Below, in pieces: positions 1-11,480 of a DNA stretch of 64,000 bases; position 1 is the stretch's first letter; each line of letters starts with the position of its first letter. Position numbers and translations under genes: made by a program. Under the pieces are notes generated by a model. The model was given only the letters and a program-made list of their open reading frames with translations. It did no database searches and was not told the DNA's origin. The stretch is from Streptomyces angustmyceticus (GTDB lineage Bacteria; Actinomycetota; Actinomycetes; Streptomycetales; Streptomycetaceae): assembly GCF_019933235.1 (NCBI RefSeq), contig NZ_CP082945.1, positions 8,035,501-8,099,500 of the forward strand, given 5' to 3'.

Positions 1-332
1 AGGAGAACTGCACCCCCGGCGAGCTGTCCGGAGGCGAACAGCAGCGCGTCGCGCTGGCCCGCGCCCTGGTCAACGCGCCCAGCCTGCTCCTCGCCGACGA
101 ACCCGCCGGCAGCCTGGACAGCAAGGGCACCCGGGAGGTGCTGCGGCTGCTCGCCCGCTTCCACGGCCGCGGCCAGACGATCCTGCTGGTCACCCATGAC
201 GCCCGGATGGCCAGCGCCGCGGACCGCGTGATCAGCTTCTACGACGGCCAGGTGGCCGACGACGCGCACCTCGGCGGCAGCCGGAACCGCCCCCCGGCCG
301 GTGTGGCCGACGTCCTCAAGCTCCAGGGCTGA
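1..332 (+). CDS. ABC transporter ATP-binding protein, C-terminal part
   Basis: Only the end of the gene lies in the window; it enters from the left. The visible 110 residues carry the ABC signature (LSGGEQQRVALARAL), Walker B with catalytic Glu (LLLADEP), the D-loop (SLDS) and the H-loop histidine (LLVTHD). This is the layout of the short LolD/MacB-type ATPases that energise FtsX-like permeases. The stop is four bases before the GTG of the permease gene, so the two form an operon and presumably one exporter of drugs, lipids or peptides. The substrate cannot be read from the sequence. Family assignment is secure and function general. Confidence 0.92.
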   Translation, partial: ENCTPGELSGGEQQRVALARALVNAPSLLLADEPAGSLDSKGTREVLRLLARFHGRGQTILLVTHDARMASAADRVISFYDGQVADDAHLGGSRNRPPAGVADVLKLQG

Positions 333-335
333 CCC

Positions 336-2675
336 GTGCGAGCAGCGGCACGCTGGACCCAGGCGCACCTGCGAGCACACCGGCCCGCCGCCGTGCTCCT
401 CGTGCTGGCCACCGCCGGAATCACCATCACCCTGCTGCTGGCCACCGCGTTCTTCGCGTACGCCACCGACCCCTGGCAGCGCGTCTTCACCCAGTCCTCC
501 GGCGCCCACGTCTGGATCCACACCCGGGCCGGCACCGACGCCGGGTCGCTCGCCGGACTCGACGAGGTACGCGCCACCGCCGGCCCCTTCCGCACGGTCC
601 GCGCCACCGCCGGCCTCCAGCCCGGCGGGGCCAGGGCGACCCTGGAACTGCGGGGGACGGCGCAGCGCCCCACCACCGCCGCTCCCCAGATCGTCGCGGG
701 CCGCTGGCTCGACGCGGACACCGACGCGGGCGCCACCCCCGGCATCGTGCTGGACAGCTCGGTGGCCCGTGCCATGTGGGCCAAGCCCGGCGACTCCCTG
801 GTACTCAGCGGCATCGCGGCCCATCTGCGCGTCGTCGGCGTCGCGGACACCGCCGAGGCCGGCTTCCGCGCGGGCGAGTCCCCGGGCGCGGCCTGGGTGC
901 TCCCCGCGACCCTCGCCGCCTCCGACGCGGGCGGCGACCAGCGCGGCCGCACCATAGGACTCCAGCTCACCGACCCCGCCGACACCGACTACGTCGTCCA
1001 GCGGGCGGTCACCCGGCTCGGCGCCGACCAGATCACCGATGTCTCCACCTGGCGGCAGGCCAAGGCCGCGGCCGAGGGGGACAACCAGCTCCTCGGGCGG
1101 CTGCTCGGCCTCTTCGGGCTCGGCGCGCTGCTCGCCGCGGCCCTGGCGGTGGGCGGCGCCATCAGCACCCGGGTACGCGCCCACCTGCGGGACATCTCGA
1201 TCCTCAAGGCCATCGGGTTCACGCCCGGCCAGGTGGTCCGCATGTTCCTCACCCTCCACCTGGGCTTCGCGCTGGGCGGCGTCGGCCTCGGGGCGCTGCT
1301 CACCGAGGGGCTCGGCACGCTGGTCCCCGGCCGTATCGGCGACGCGATGGCCCTGTGGCGGCAGCTTCCCGAGCACGCCTGGCTGCCCTGGGCGATCTCC
1401 GGCGGGGTGGTGGCCTTCATCGGCTCGGCGACCTGTCTGGCCGCGTGGCGCGCGGGGCGGGTACCGCCGGTGCCCGTCGCCCGCGCCGTCACGGCCACCG
1501 GCGGCCGGGCGACGGGCCTCACCCGGCGGGCGCTCGGCCTCCGGATCCCGCCGGCCCTGGTCCTCGGCTGGCGCGGCGCCTTCCACCACCCGCTGCGCGC
1601 CTCGGCGGCCGTGGCGCGGCTGGCGGTTCCGCTGCTGCTCATCACCATCGCACTGGGCACCTGGACCACCCTGGACCGCTTCACCTCGCACCCCGAGACG
1701 GTCGGCCTGCCCGCGGCGCTCACCGCGCGCTCCGACACCCTCGGCGACCGGGAGCTGCACCAACTCCTCACCTCCGGGCCCGGGGTGACCGCCTACCCAG
1801 GCGCCGAAGTACAGGCCCTCGTACCGGGGCAGACCGGGACGATCACCCTGCGCGGGCTCGGCACGGAGAAACACCCCTACCCCTTCACCGTCGTGGAGGG
1901 GCGCGCCGCCCACGGCCCCGACGAAGCGATCGCCGGACAGGGCCTGCTGGACCTCCTGGACGCCCGCGTCGGCGACTGGGTCCGGATGACCGTCGCCGGC
2001 GACCCGCACGTCCTCCACCTCGTCGGCCGCACCATCGAAACCGCCGACGGCGGCCGGGTCGTCTCCACGAGCCTGGACACCCTGCGCGACGGCGGCACCG
2101 CCGGCGCCACGTCCGCCGGGTCCCCGCCGCCCCGCCCGGACTTCTACCACCTGGTCCTGTCGCACGGCGCCGACCCCGGCGTGGTCCGCGACGCCCTGAC
2201 CAAGGCGTCGGCCGGCCGTCTCGAAGTGCGCGAGATCCCCAACCCGGCGGACCAGCTGACCGCGGTCCGCGCCGTCGCCCTCGGCCTGATCGCGGTGCTG
2301 ATCCTCATCGGGCTGGCGGAACTCGCGACCACGATCGGCGCCGGCGTGCGCGACCGCGGCCGCGACCTGCTCGCCCTCAGGGCCGTCGGCCTCACACCCC
2401 GCCAGATCACCGCCGTCATCGTCTCGGCCACCGCCTTCGTCACGCTGGCCGCCGCGCTGGCCGGCACGGCCCTGGGCCTGCTCGTCTCCGAGTGGCTGAT
2501 CAACCTCCAGGGCCGCACCAGCGGCTGGGGGACCGGCATCGCCCAGGACCCCGCCCCGGCGGTCCTGCTGCTGGTCGTCGCCGTCGCGGTGACCGTCGCC
2601 GCGACCGCCTCGCTCCTCCCCGCCGCCCGCGCGGCACGCCGCCGCCTCGCGGACTCGGCAGGCGCGGTGCTCTAG
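336..2675 (+). CDS. FtsX-like ABC transporter permease (two FtsX domains)
   Basis: A 779-residue membrane protein starting at GTG 336, four bases after the ATPase stop. It has an N-terminal membrane anchor (LVLATAGITITLLLATAFFAYA), then a soluble extracytoplasmic domain. A first FtsX module of several helices follows, about residues 250-375, containing the motif ISILKAIGFTPGQV. A second extracytoplasmic part and a second FtsX module lie at about 640-760 (LLALRAVGLTPRQITAV). The duplicated layout is that of mechanotransmission-type exporters which move substrates from the outer leaflet or wall rather than through the membrane. It pairs with the preceding ATPase. A strong hairpin terminator follows the stop. 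No substrate can be assigned. Confidence 0.9.
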   Translation: MRAAARWTQAHLRAHRPAAVLLVLATAGITITLLLATAFFAYATDPWQRVFTQSSGAHVWIHTRAGTDAGSLAGLDEVRATAGPFRTVRATAGLQPGGARATLELRGTAQRPTTAAPQIVAGRWLDADTDAGATPGIVLDSSVARAMWAKPGDSLVLSGIAAHLRVVGVADTAEAGFRAGESPGAAWVLPATLAASDAGGDQRGRTIGLQLTDPADTDYVVQRAVTRLGADQITDVSTWRQAKAAAEGDNQLLGRLLGLFGLGALLAAALAVGGAISTRVRAHLRDISILKAIGFTPGQVVRMFLTLHLGFALGGVGLGALLTEGLGTLVPGRIGDAMALWRQLPEHAWLPWAISGGVVAFIGSATCLAAWRAGRVPPVPVARAVTATGGRATGLTRRALGLRIPPALVLGWRGAFHHPLRASAAVARLAVPLLLITIALGTWTTLDRFTSHPETVGLPAALTARSDTLGDRELHQLLTSGPGVTAYPGAEVQALVPGQTGTITLRGLGTEKHPYPFTVVEGRAAHGPDEAIAGQGLLDLLDARVGDWVRMTVAGDPHVLHLVGRTIETADGGRVVSTSLDTLRDGGTAGATSAGSPPPRPDFYHLVLSHGADPGVVRDALTKASAGRLEVREIPNPADQLTAVRAVALGLIAVLILIGLAELATTIGAGVRDRGRDLLALRAVGLTPRQITAVIVSATAFVTLAAALAGTALGLLVSEWLINLQGRTSGWGTGIAQDPAPAVLLLVVAVAVTVAATASLLPAARAARRRLADSAGAVL

Positions 2676-2688
2676 GCCGTCCCGGTCC

Positions 2689-2723
2689 GAGGGCCGCGTC
2701 CGAGAACCCCGGACGCGGCCCTC
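2689..2723. terminator. Bidirectional intrinsic terminator
   Basis: A perfect 13-bp inverted repeat (GAGGGCCGCGTCC, 9-nt loop, and its complement) lies in the 51-bp gap between two convergent genes, the FtsX-like permease and the UvrA-like protein. Placement and strength fit a shared terminator working in both directions. No U-tract is present, as is usual in Streptomyces. Confidence 0.75.
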
Positions 2724-2726
2724 CTC

Positions 2727-5135
<2,409 letters not shown>

Positions 5136-5346
5136 CGTGTCTCCATCTGTGAGGCGGGTCCGCCGTCGCGGTGTCCGCCGGCGTCACCCGCTCGATCCAA
5201 TCAGCTTCGATGGAGTACGTCCCGCTTTCCGCCGCCGCGGTCCGTGGAACCTACGGGTCCGCCGCCGCGCGCAGCTCCGGCCGGGGCGTCGGGCCGGCCG
5301 GCCGCGGCCGGGCATCGGCCCTCGGCGGCGCGGCGCGGGCGGTGGT

Positions 5347-5703
5347 TCACCGGTCCTGGAGCAGCCCGAGGACGTTGCCGTCCGGGTCGGTGACGGTGGC
5401 CACCAGACGGCCGCCGCCGACCTCGTGCGCGGGCTCCTTCACGGTCGCGCCCGCGGCGGTGACCTCGGCCAGCTTCGCCTCGATGTCCGGTACGTGCCAG
5501 TAGGCCACCGGTGCGGTCATGCCCTGCGGCCCGCCGCCCGGCACCAGCCCGATGTGCTGGCCGGCGACCTCGAAACCGACGTAGTAGGACTCGTCGGCCT
5601 GCGGCGGTACGCCGAGCAGCGCGGTGTACACCGCTTTGGCCGCCGCCAGGTCGGTCACCGGGTGCAGCACGGTCTTGATGCCCTGGGGGGAAGAGCCGGT
5701 CAT
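5347..5703 (-). CDS. VOC (glyoxalase/bleomycin-resistance fold) family protein
   Basis: A compact 118-residue protein of one vicinal-oxygen-chelate domain. The N-terminus shows the beta-alpha pattern KTVLHPVTDLAAAKAVYTALLG and the C-terminus the typical ending ATVTDPDGNVLGLLQ. I prefer ATG 5703 because AGGAG sits five bases upstream; an in-frame GTG two codons earlier (5709) is possible. Members are metal-dependent enzymes or antibiotic-sequestering proteins, and nothing here decides the substrate. It follows the UvrA-like gene on the same strand after a gap of about 210 bp, so co-transcription is uncertain. Confidence 0.85.
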   Translation of the reverse strand: MTGSSPQGIKTVLHPVTDLAAAKAVYTALLGVPPQADESYYVGFEVAGQHIGLVPGGGPQGMTAPVAYWHVPDIEAKLAEVTAAGATVKEPAHEVGGGRLVATVTDPDGNVLGLLQDR

Positions 5704-5948
5704 GGTCACTCCTGAGGTCGTCGGGGGGTGAGGCCCATGACCGTCACGCTAACCGCGGCGTGCGCGGCGCGCGCCTCGATCGCCCGCCGGTCCGCCGCCG
5801 GCACCGGCCGGGAAGCGGGCTGCTGGCGAGTGCCGCCGACGCCGCCGCGGCGCAGCAGTGTCCCGTGCGCCCGATGCGCCGTGTCCTGTGCTGCGCCGCG
5901 GCGGCCCGGCCGGTCACCTGCGCGACCGTGCCTCCAACGGGGGCGGTA

Positions 5949-6596
5949 CTAGCCGGCCGTGCCGAAGTCCTGCGTCCAGTAGTCGCCGGGCTGCGCGAGG
6001 CCGACGCCGATCTCCTTGAAGGAGCAGTCGAGGATGTTCCGCTTGTGGCCGGGGCTGGACATCCAGCCCTTCATGACCTCGTCGGGCGTGGAGTAGCCGT
6101 AGGCCACGTTCTCGCCGTAGGAGTTCCAGTGGTAGCCGGCACGCGTGATCCGGTCGCCCGGGGAGGAGCCGTCGGAGCCCGTGTGCGACATGTTCTTGTG
6201 GCCGGCCATGTCCTTGCTGTGGTCCTGGGCGGCCTTGGTCAGCTTCGCATTCACCTTGAGCGGGGAGCACCCGGCCTTGTCGCGCTCCTTGTTGACGAGT
6301 TCCACCACCTTGGCCGTGTCGCCGGACGCCGCGGTGGTTTTCGAGGCGGTGGTGGTCTTCGAAGCGCCGGCGGCAGCGCTGGGCTTTTCAGCGGCGCCCG
6401 AGCTCGGCTCGTGGGCCCACTTGGTTTTCGCCTGCCGGTGGTCGTAGGACGCATTCTGCCAAGGGCCGTGATGCCGGCCGGCCTCGTTCCCGTGCCCCAG
6501 ACAGGCCATGGCGGCGGAGGGAATACCCACGGCTCCTACGGCCAGGGCGGCGACGGTTATCTGCCGGTAGCGCCGCGTCCTGCGATGTTTCGTCAT
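5949..6596 (-). CDS. Secreted CAP-domain (SCP/PR-1-like) protein
   Basis: A 215-residue exported protein. It starts at ATG 6596 with GAGG at good spacing; an upstream in-frame start would add an unlikely arginine-rich prefix. The N-terminus is a signal peptide (MTKHRRTRRYRQITVAALAVGAVGIPSAAMA). A low-complexity Ala/Thr/Lys linker follows, with repeats of ASKTTAAS type. The C-terminal 115 residues are a CAP domain: VVELVNKERDKAGCSPL, HSKDMAGHKNMSHTGSDG, YGENVAYGYSTPDEVMKGWMSSPGHKRNIL. The CAP pocket histidines and glutamate are present. Streptomyces CAP proteins are extracellular and of mostly unknown activity. Confidence 0.92.
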   Translation of the reverse strand: MTKHRRTRRYRQITVAALAVGAVGIPSAAMACLGHGNEAGRHHGPWQNASYDHRQAKTKWAHEPSSGAAEKPSAAAGASKTTTASKTTAASGDTAKVVELVNKERDKAGCSPLKVNAKLTKAAQDHSKDMAGHKNMSHTGSDGSSPGDRITRAGYHWNSYGENVAYGYSTPDEVMKGWMSSPGHKRNILDCSFKEIGVGLAQPGDYWTQDFGTAG

Positions 6597-7086
6597 GCGT
6601 GACCTCACTCGGTAATTGCGGAGCGTCCCTGGCGCGGCTGGCTCTGTGCAATTCCCGCGCCTGAGCTGCGGAGACGCCTTGCGGCTCGTCATTCTTGGCA
6701 CCGCCGTGCAGGTGAGGCAACAAACTCGGCTACTACCGCGCTTCGTAGTGATGACCGACCCTTGTCATGGGTGCGGGGGCATGCTGGTCCGCCTCCCCGA
6801 TCTTCGGGAATTCCTGTTGTCCCGTCAGAATCCTTTAGGGGTTCGTCGCCCGGGTAATCGCGCCGAGCGGACCGAATGGCTTTGAATGGCGAGCGAGATA
6901 TGCATAGACCAAGACGGACAAATCTCTTATGTCGCCGAGGCGTCACCTACTAAGCGGCTTAGTTGATACCGGAATGCGCTATGACGCATGTCACGGAATC
7001 GCTTTGTCCGTACGGGGAACCGCGCCGGGCGGGCCCGCGTCCACCAGGGCATCCGAAGATCATGAACGCTCACGGGGACCGGACTC
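6597..7086. other. Intergenic region, divergent promoters expected
   Basis: These 490 bases lie between the divergent CAP-protein and histidine-phosphatase genes. The part around 6820-6960 is clearly less GC-rich than its surroundings, fitting promoter DNA. I looked for a c-di-AMP (ydaO-type) leader, which often precedes wall-associated secreted genes in this group, and did not find its conserved segments. No gene is supported. Confidence 0.5.
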
Positions 7087-7710
7087 ATGACGCGAACGGC
7101 TACGCGCTTCCTCTACCTCGCCCGGCACGGCGAGGCTTCACCGGACGAGACCGAGCTGACCGACCGCGGCCGCCGTCAGGCCGTCCTGCTCGGCGAGCGG
7201 CTCCGGGGCACGCCCGTCTCGGTGTGCCATCACGGCCCGCTGCCGCGCGCGGAGCAGACCGCCCGGCTGATCTGCGCCCAGCTCGACGACGTTCCCCGGC
7301 AGGTGTCGGACGTGGCCGGGGACTACGTCCCCTACCTGCCGCAGCGGGCGGAACTGCCTCCGGAGTGCGCGGACGACATGCTCCGCCGCCTGGCCCAGTT
7401 CCCGGCGGCGGAACGGGAACACGGACCGGGGCTGGCTCGGCAGGCACTCGACCACTTCACCGGCCCCGTCCCCGGTGACGAGCCCCGCCACCAACTCGTC
7501 GTCACCCACAACTTCCTCATCGGCTGGCTGGTCCGCGCCGCCCTCGACGCGCCCGCATGGCGCTGGATGGGCCTCGCGCACGCCAACGCCGCGCTGACCG
7601 TCATCCGCTATGCGCCCGGCCGCCCCGCGTCCCTGGTCTTCTTCAACGACATGGGCCATCTCCCCGCGGAGCTGCGCTGGACCGGCTTCCCGCCCGACGC
7701 CCACCCCTGA
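7087..7710 (+). CDS. Histidine phosphatase family protein
   Basis: A 207-residue member of the phosphoglycerate-mutase-like histidine phosphatase superfamily. The catalytic motif is LARHGEASPDE near residue 14, with ELTDRGRRQAVLLGERL following. The second arginine is in PLPRAEQTARLI, and the second histidine in VVTHNFLIGWLVRAALD. It lacks the extra elements of true glycolytic mutases and is more likely a general or small-molecule phosphatase. It starts at ATG 7087 and reads in the direction of the small DUF2180 gene 89 bp downstream. Substrate unknown. Confidence 0.9.
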   Translation: MTRTATRFLYLARHGEASPDETELTDRGRRQAVLLGERLRGTPVSVCHHGPLPRAEQTARLICAQLDDVPRQVSDVAGDYVPYLPQRAELPPECADDMLRRLAQFPAAEREHGPGLARQALDHFTGPVPGDEPRHQLVVTHNFLIGWLVRAALDAPAWRWMGLAHANAALTVIRYAPGRPASLVFFNDMGHLPAELRWTGFPPDAHP

Positions 7711-7799
7711 GGGCGGCGCCTTCCCGCGTCCGCCGGGCATCGCGACGTACATTGCGCTTGGGTCCGCGTCGACCTCCCCCACGAGATCGGACATGTGCC

Positions 7800-8006
7800 A
7801 TGAACTGCTACGACTGCGCGACGAGCGACGCATCCGCCGCCGCGGTGGCGATCTGCCGGAACTGCGGTGCGGCGCTCTGCGACCGGCACGCCTGGGCCGC
7901 CCCGCAGACCGTGGTGCGCGTCCAGGGCGTGGGGCAGAGCACCATGCCGGAGCCGGCACGCCGCATCGTGTGCACGGTCTGCCGCGGGGCGACGCAGCCG
8001 GTCTGA
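7800..8006 (+). CDS. DUF2180 family small cysteine-rich protein
   Basis: A 68-residue protein starting MNCYDCATSD at ATG 7800. The cysteines form a treble-clef-like pattern: CxxC near the N-terminus (C3, C6), CxxC at 19-22 (CRNC), a CDRH motif (C27, H30), and a C-terminal CxxC (C58, C61). This is the typical arrangement of the actinobacterial DUF2180 family, predicted to bind two zinc ions. The ending ARRIVCTVC is also characteristic. No molecular function is known for the family. Confidence 0.85.
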   Translation: MNCYDCATSDASAAAVAICRNCGAALCDRHAWAAPQTVVRVQGVGQSTMPEPARRIVCTVCRGATQPV

Positions 8007-8105
8007 TGCCCGGCGCCGGGGGAGTGCCGGTGGACCGGGTCCAGCGGGCGGGAATCCGGCCGGGAACGGGGGTACCGGCCCGCCCGCGGTGGCATGATGC
8101 GGTCG

Positions 8106-8834
8106 ATGACGACCTTCGTGCTGATACCGGGTGCGGCCTGCGACGCGTGGCACTGGCATCTCCTGGAGAGGGAGCTGCGCGCCCGGGGCCGCGATGTGGT
8201 GAGCGTGGATCTGCCCTGCGGTGACGACGCGGCAGGTCTGGACGAGTACGCGGACACGGTGGCCGAGGCGGTCGCGGGCCGTGGGCGGCTGGTGCTCGTG
8301 GCGCACTCGTTCGCCGGCTTCACCGCGCCGCTGGTCTGCGAGCGGGTGCCGGTGGACCTGCTGGTGCTGGTGGCCGCGATGGTGCCCCTGCCGGGTGAGG
8401 AGCCGCGGGAGTGGTGGCGGGCGACGGGCCACCCGGACTCCCGGGTCAGGCGGGCCGCACGGGACGCACAGCGGGCCGGCGCGGGCCCGGCCGCGGAGGA
8501 CGTACCCGAGTCCGCCGTGCCCGGCTCCGCCGCGGATCCGTTCTTCCAGGACCTGCCGCCGGAGCTGGCGGCCGAGGCGGCGGGCCGCTGGCGGCGGCAG
8601 TCCGGGACCCCGGCCGCACGGCCCTGGCCGATGGCGGCCTGGCCCGAGGTGCCGACCCGGTTCCTGCTGTGCCGTCAGGACCGCCTCTTCCCCGCACCGT
8701 TCCTGCGCTCCGTGGTGGCCGAGCGCCTGGGGATGGCGCCCGACGAGATGCCGGGCGGGCACTTCCCGATGCTGTCCCGCCCGGCCGAGCTGGCCGGCCG
8801 GCTGGAGGGCTACAGCCGGCCGGCCGCGAGGTGA
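8106..8834 (+). CDS. Alpha/beta hydrolase
   Basis: A serine hydrolase of about 242 residues. MTTFVLIPGAACDAWHW gives the first strand and oxyanion loop, LVLVAHSFAGFTAPLV the nucleophile elbow (Ser in HSFAG), and GGHFPMLSRPAEL the C-terminal catalytic histidine. The general look is that of the salicylate-esterase/hydroxynitrile-lyase-like or EstC-type group. Two in-frame ATGs lie four codons upstream (8094, 8097), but the protein fold begins at ATG 8106. There is no signal peptide, so it is cytoplasmic. Substrate unknown. Confidence 0.88.
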   Translation: MTTFVLIPGAACDAWHWHLLERELRARGRDVVSVDLPCGDDAAGLDEYADTVAEAVAGRGRLVLVAHSFAGFTAPLVCERVPVDLLVLVAAMVPLPGEEPREWWRATGHPDSRVRRAARDAQRAGAGPAAEDVPESAVPGSAADPFFQDLPPELAAEAAGRWRRQSGTPAARPWPMAAWPEVPTRFLLCRQDRLFPAPFLRSVVAERLGMAPDEMPGGHFPMLSRPAELAGRLEGYSRPAAR

Positions 8835-8911
8835 GGACGACCTCGTACACGGGCCCGCACGCACCGGCCCGCACCAGCTCGTCCGCACGAACCGGCCCGT
8901 TCAAGTCGGCT

Positions 8912-8930
8912 TGTGAAAGCCGGTTTCACA
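8912..8930. terminator. Small hairpin between convergent genes
   Basis: A 7-bp perfect inverted repeat (TGTGAAA, GCCGG loop, TTTCACA) lies between the convergent hydrolase and HAD-like genes. It may be a weak terminator; position is the main argument. Confidence 0.4.
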
Positions 8931-8989
8931 GGCCGGTCCGTTTCACCGCACTCTCGCTCCGCGCTCGCCCGCTCGACCGGCCGGGCGCC

Positions 8990-9631
8990 TCAACGCTCCT
9001 TCACGGCCCGCGTTTCCAACTGGGGAAGGTGGGCCAGGGCGGTGATCACCGGCACCGGGAGGTACGTGGGCCACTTGGGCCGGGTGGCCAGGTAGGCGAA
9101 GTATCCGAGGGAGCGGCTGGCCTGCACCTCGTCAGACGTCTCCGCCTGGTACACCAGCCGGCAGCGGCCCGATGCGCTCCTGGCGCGCTGCCACAGCGCC
9201 GGCGCGGGCTTCCGCTCCGCCTCGGTCCGCGGGGTGAAGATCCGGTCGCCGAAGTCCGACCAGGCGAACGGCGTGCTGTCCGCCCAGTCCTTGTTGATCA
9301 CCCGCTTCATCTCCGCCGCCCGCTCCTCGTCGGTGGAGCCCCAGGACGACGGCACGTTGGTGATCAGTCCGACGGGGATGTGGCGGGCACGCAGCGCGCG
9401 CAGATACCGGGCGGCTCCCGGCATGTAATGGATGCTCTTGTCCTCGGCCGTGTGCACCAGCGTTTCGCCGAGGTCGAAGTACACCACGGCGCACCCGCCG
9501 CCCCGGCCTCCTTCCGAGGTGGTGCGCGGTACGCCTTCGGCGGCTCCCGCGGTCGGCACGCTTAACGCTGCCGCACCGCCCAGGGCGAGCAGGGTGCGCC
9601 AGGTGGCTCTGCGCGCGGATGTCTTCTTCAT
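8990..9631 (-). CDS. Secreted HAD-like hydrolase
   Basis: A 213-residue exported protein. It starts at ATG 9631 with GGAAAGG upstream. The N-terminus is a signal peptide (KKTSARRATWRTLLALGGAAALSVPTAGA). The mature part opens with the HAD motif I variant VVYFDLGETLVHT, where the first Asp is the expected nucleophile. Motif II is VGLITNVPSSWG and motif III is around ERKPAPALW, with an R-K-P in the usual lysine position. The second aspartate of DxD is replaced by Gly-Glu, a known variant that can still hydrolyse phosphoesters. An extracytoplasmic phosphatase role is inferred. Confidence 0.75.
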   Translation of the reverse strand: MKKTSARRATWRTLLALGGAAALSVPTAGAAEGVPRTTSEGGRGGGCAVVYFDLGETLVHTAEDKSIHYMPGAARYLRALRARHIPVGLITNVPSSWGSTDEERAAEMKRVINKDWADSTPFAWSDFGDRIFTPRTEAERKPAPALWQRARSASGRCRLVYQAETSDEVQASRSLGYFAYLATRPKWPTYLPVPVITALAHLPQLETRAVKER

Positions 9632-9958
9632 GGAGATGCCTTTCCCGTAGGGGGGCATCCGATCGTACGCGCCATGTGCACGTCATCGGTGGGTTCGGTG
9701 CGGTCCGGCCAATGGATCTCGGCCGTCCTCGCGACCATGACGGTGGCGGACGGCAGCGCGGCGTCAGCGAGCCGACAGTGCGGACGGAGAGGCTCGTTCC
9801 CGCTCGTCCGCACCACCGACGACCGCGCCGGCCGCACGCCGACGGCGCCCGACCGGTTGCCGTCGAATCGCGGCGACGCCGTGGCGAACGCCCACGGACG
9901 GGGCGGACGGGTGTACCACAGCAGTGACCGGTACACGTACCACCAGATCGGGAGCACG
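9632..9958. other. Intergenic region
   Basis: These 327 bases separate the divergent HAD-like and DUF4232 genes. Several open frames exist but have arginine-rich shadow composition and no start signals. I see no gene, RNA or clear operator. Confidence 0.5.
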
Positions 9959-10591
9959 ATGTCGCCCTCCACCTCGCCCCGCCGCGCACGCCACCTCGCC
10001 GCCGTCGTGCTGGCGGCCGCCTGTGCCGTCGCGCTCTGCGCATGCGACAAGAACATGGCCGACCACGCGAGGGGCCCGTCGCCCGCGGCCTCGTCCGACA
10101 CCGGCTCCGGCTCGGCCTCCGGCGGGACGGGCGGCAACGGCCGGCCCACCGCGGCGCAGAGTGCCGCCTCAGCGGCCGGCTCGGCCGGCCGCTGCCGGGC
10201 CGCGTCGATGCGGATGAGCCTGGGCCGGCCCGACCAGGGGGCCGGCAACATCCGCTATGCGCTGGTCTTCACCAACAGCGGCAAGCAGTCCTGCACCCTG
10301 CGGGGCTACCCGGGCGTCTCGCTCCTGGCCAGGGACGGCCAGCCGGTCGGAAGGCCGGCGGGCCGTGAGGGCGGCGCGGGCAGGGCCGTCACCCTCGCGC
10401 CAGGTGCCAGTGCCCACGCGGTGCTGCACACCGTCAACGAGGGGATGAAGGGCTCCGGCTGCTGGAAGGGCGCGGACCTGGTGCAGGCATACCCGCCGGG
10501 CTCCAAGGAGTCGATGACCACGCGTGGCTCCGGCCTGCGGGTGTGCGGCAACGAGTTCACGGTCAGCACGCTGTCACCCGCCGCCGGGTAG
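9959..10591 (+). CDS. DUF4232 domain lipoprotein
   Basis: A 210-residue exported protein starting at ATG 9959 with GGGAG five bases upstream. The signal peptide is SPRRARHLAAVVLAAACAVALCACDK, probably lipid-modified at the Cys of LCAC. A Ser/Gly/Thr-rich linker leads into a DUF4232 beta-sandwich. Features of that domain are the four cysteines, ALVFTNSGKQSCTLRGYPGVSLL, VTLAPGASAHAVLHT and the terminal GLRVCGNEFTVSTL. DUF4232 proteins are abundant envelope proteins of Streptomyces with unknown roles. A very strong hairpin terminator follows. Confidence 0.88.
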   Translation: MSPSTSPRRARHLAAVVLAAACAVALCACDKNMADHARGPSPAASSDTGSGSASGGTGGNGRPTAAQSAASAAGSAGRCRAASMRMSLGRPDQGAGNIRYALVFTNSGKQSCTLRGYPGVSLLARDGQPVGRPAGREGGAGRAVTLAPGASAHAVLHTVNEGMKGSGCWKGADLVQAYPPGSKESMTTRGSGLRVCGNEFTVSTLSPAAG

Positions 10592-10609
10592 CTGCCGGCC
10601 CCCTTCCCT

Positions 10610-10651
10610 CGACGGCCAACCCTCCTCGTATCTCACGAGGGTTGGCCGTCG
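10610..10651 (+). terminator. Intrinsic terminator after DUF4232 gene
   Basis: A perfect 15-bp stem (CGACGGCCAACCCTC and its complement at 10637-10651) with a 12-nt loop begins 18 bp after the DUF4232 stop codon. It is one of the strongest hairpins in the window and separates this gene from the next one on the same strand. Confidence 0.85.
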
Positions 10652-10760
10652 TGGTCTTCCCGCCCGTGGTGTGGCGACGGGCCCGCTGGGCAGACGCGCC
10701 ATGCGGCACGGAGTACGCCGACCCTTGTCCCGATCCCCCACGTCGATCCATAAGGGCACC

Positions 10761-11414
10761 ATGACCACTTCCCGTAAGTTCCCCCCGATGCTGGCCGTAG
10801 CGGTGTTCCTCGCGCTGGCGCTCTCGGGCCTGCAGCCCCACGACCGGACCACCTGGGTCATGGAGACCTGCTGGGTGATGGTCGGCCTGCCGCTGCTGGT
10901 CGTGGTGTGGCGGCGGTTTCCGCTCAGCCCGCTCCTATGCTGCCTGCTCGCCGTACACGCGCTGGTCCTGATCGTCGGCGGCCACTACACCTACTCCGAG
11001 GTCCCCTTGGGCCACTGGCTGCAGGACGCCCTGGACCTCTCGCGCAACCCCTACGACCGGATCGGGCACCTGATGCAGGGCTTTGCGCCCGCCATCCTGG
11101 TCCGCGAACTCCTGGTCCGCACCTCCCCGCTGCGCGGCAGCGCCTGGCTGGCCCCGCTGACGGTGTGCGCCTGCCTGGCCTTCAGCGCGTTCTTCGAGAT
11201 GATCGAGTGGTGGAGCGCACTGGCCGGCGGGTCGGCGGCCGACGCGTTCCTCGCCACCCAGGGGGATCCGTGGGACACCCAGTGGGACATGGCCTGCGCG
11301 CTCCTCGGGGCGATCGTCTCGCTGCTGCTCCTCAGCCGCGTCCACGACCGTCAGCTCGCGCGCTACGGCACCGTCGTGGAGGAGCAGCGGAGCACGGAAC
11401 GGCAGGCCGTCTGA
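10761..11414 (+). CDS. DUF2238 (YjdF-type) integral membrane protein
   Basis: A 217-residue polytopic membrane protein, start ATG 10761 (MTTSRKFPP). Five to six hydrophobic segments are visible, for example LAVAVFLALALSGL, VMVGLPLLVVVW, LLAVHALVLIVGGHYTY and ALLGAIVSLLLLS. Family-typical polar motifs lie between them: GGHYTYSEVPLG, NPYDRIGHLMQGF, FFEMIEWW and the DPWDTQWDMACALLG signature near the C-terminus. The conserved acidic and His residues inside the membrane suggest a transport or enzymatic role, but none is established. Intracellular location: plasma membrane. Confidence 0.9.
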   Translation: MTTSRKFPPMLAVAVFLALALSGLQPHDRTTWVMETCWVMVGLPLLVVVWRRFPLSPLLCCLLAVHALVLIVGGHYTYSEVPLGHWLQDALDLSRNPYDRIGHLMQGFAPAILVRELLVRTSPLRGSAWLAPLTVCACLAFSAFFEMIEWWSALAGGSAADAFLATQGDPWDTQWDMACALLGAIVSLLLLSRVHDRQLARYGTVVEEQRSTERQAV

Positions 11415-11480
11415 CCGTGCTCCGGGCGGGCTTCGTCACCGTGGCGGCGACGCGGACGGCCGCCGCTCGCTGACGTGCCC

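Noticed and set aside
6597..7086. c-di-AMP (ydaO) riboswitch upstream of the CAP-domain gene
   Set aside because: I looked for the conserved purine-rich and GGGGAACC-like segments in the minus-strand leader and did not find them.
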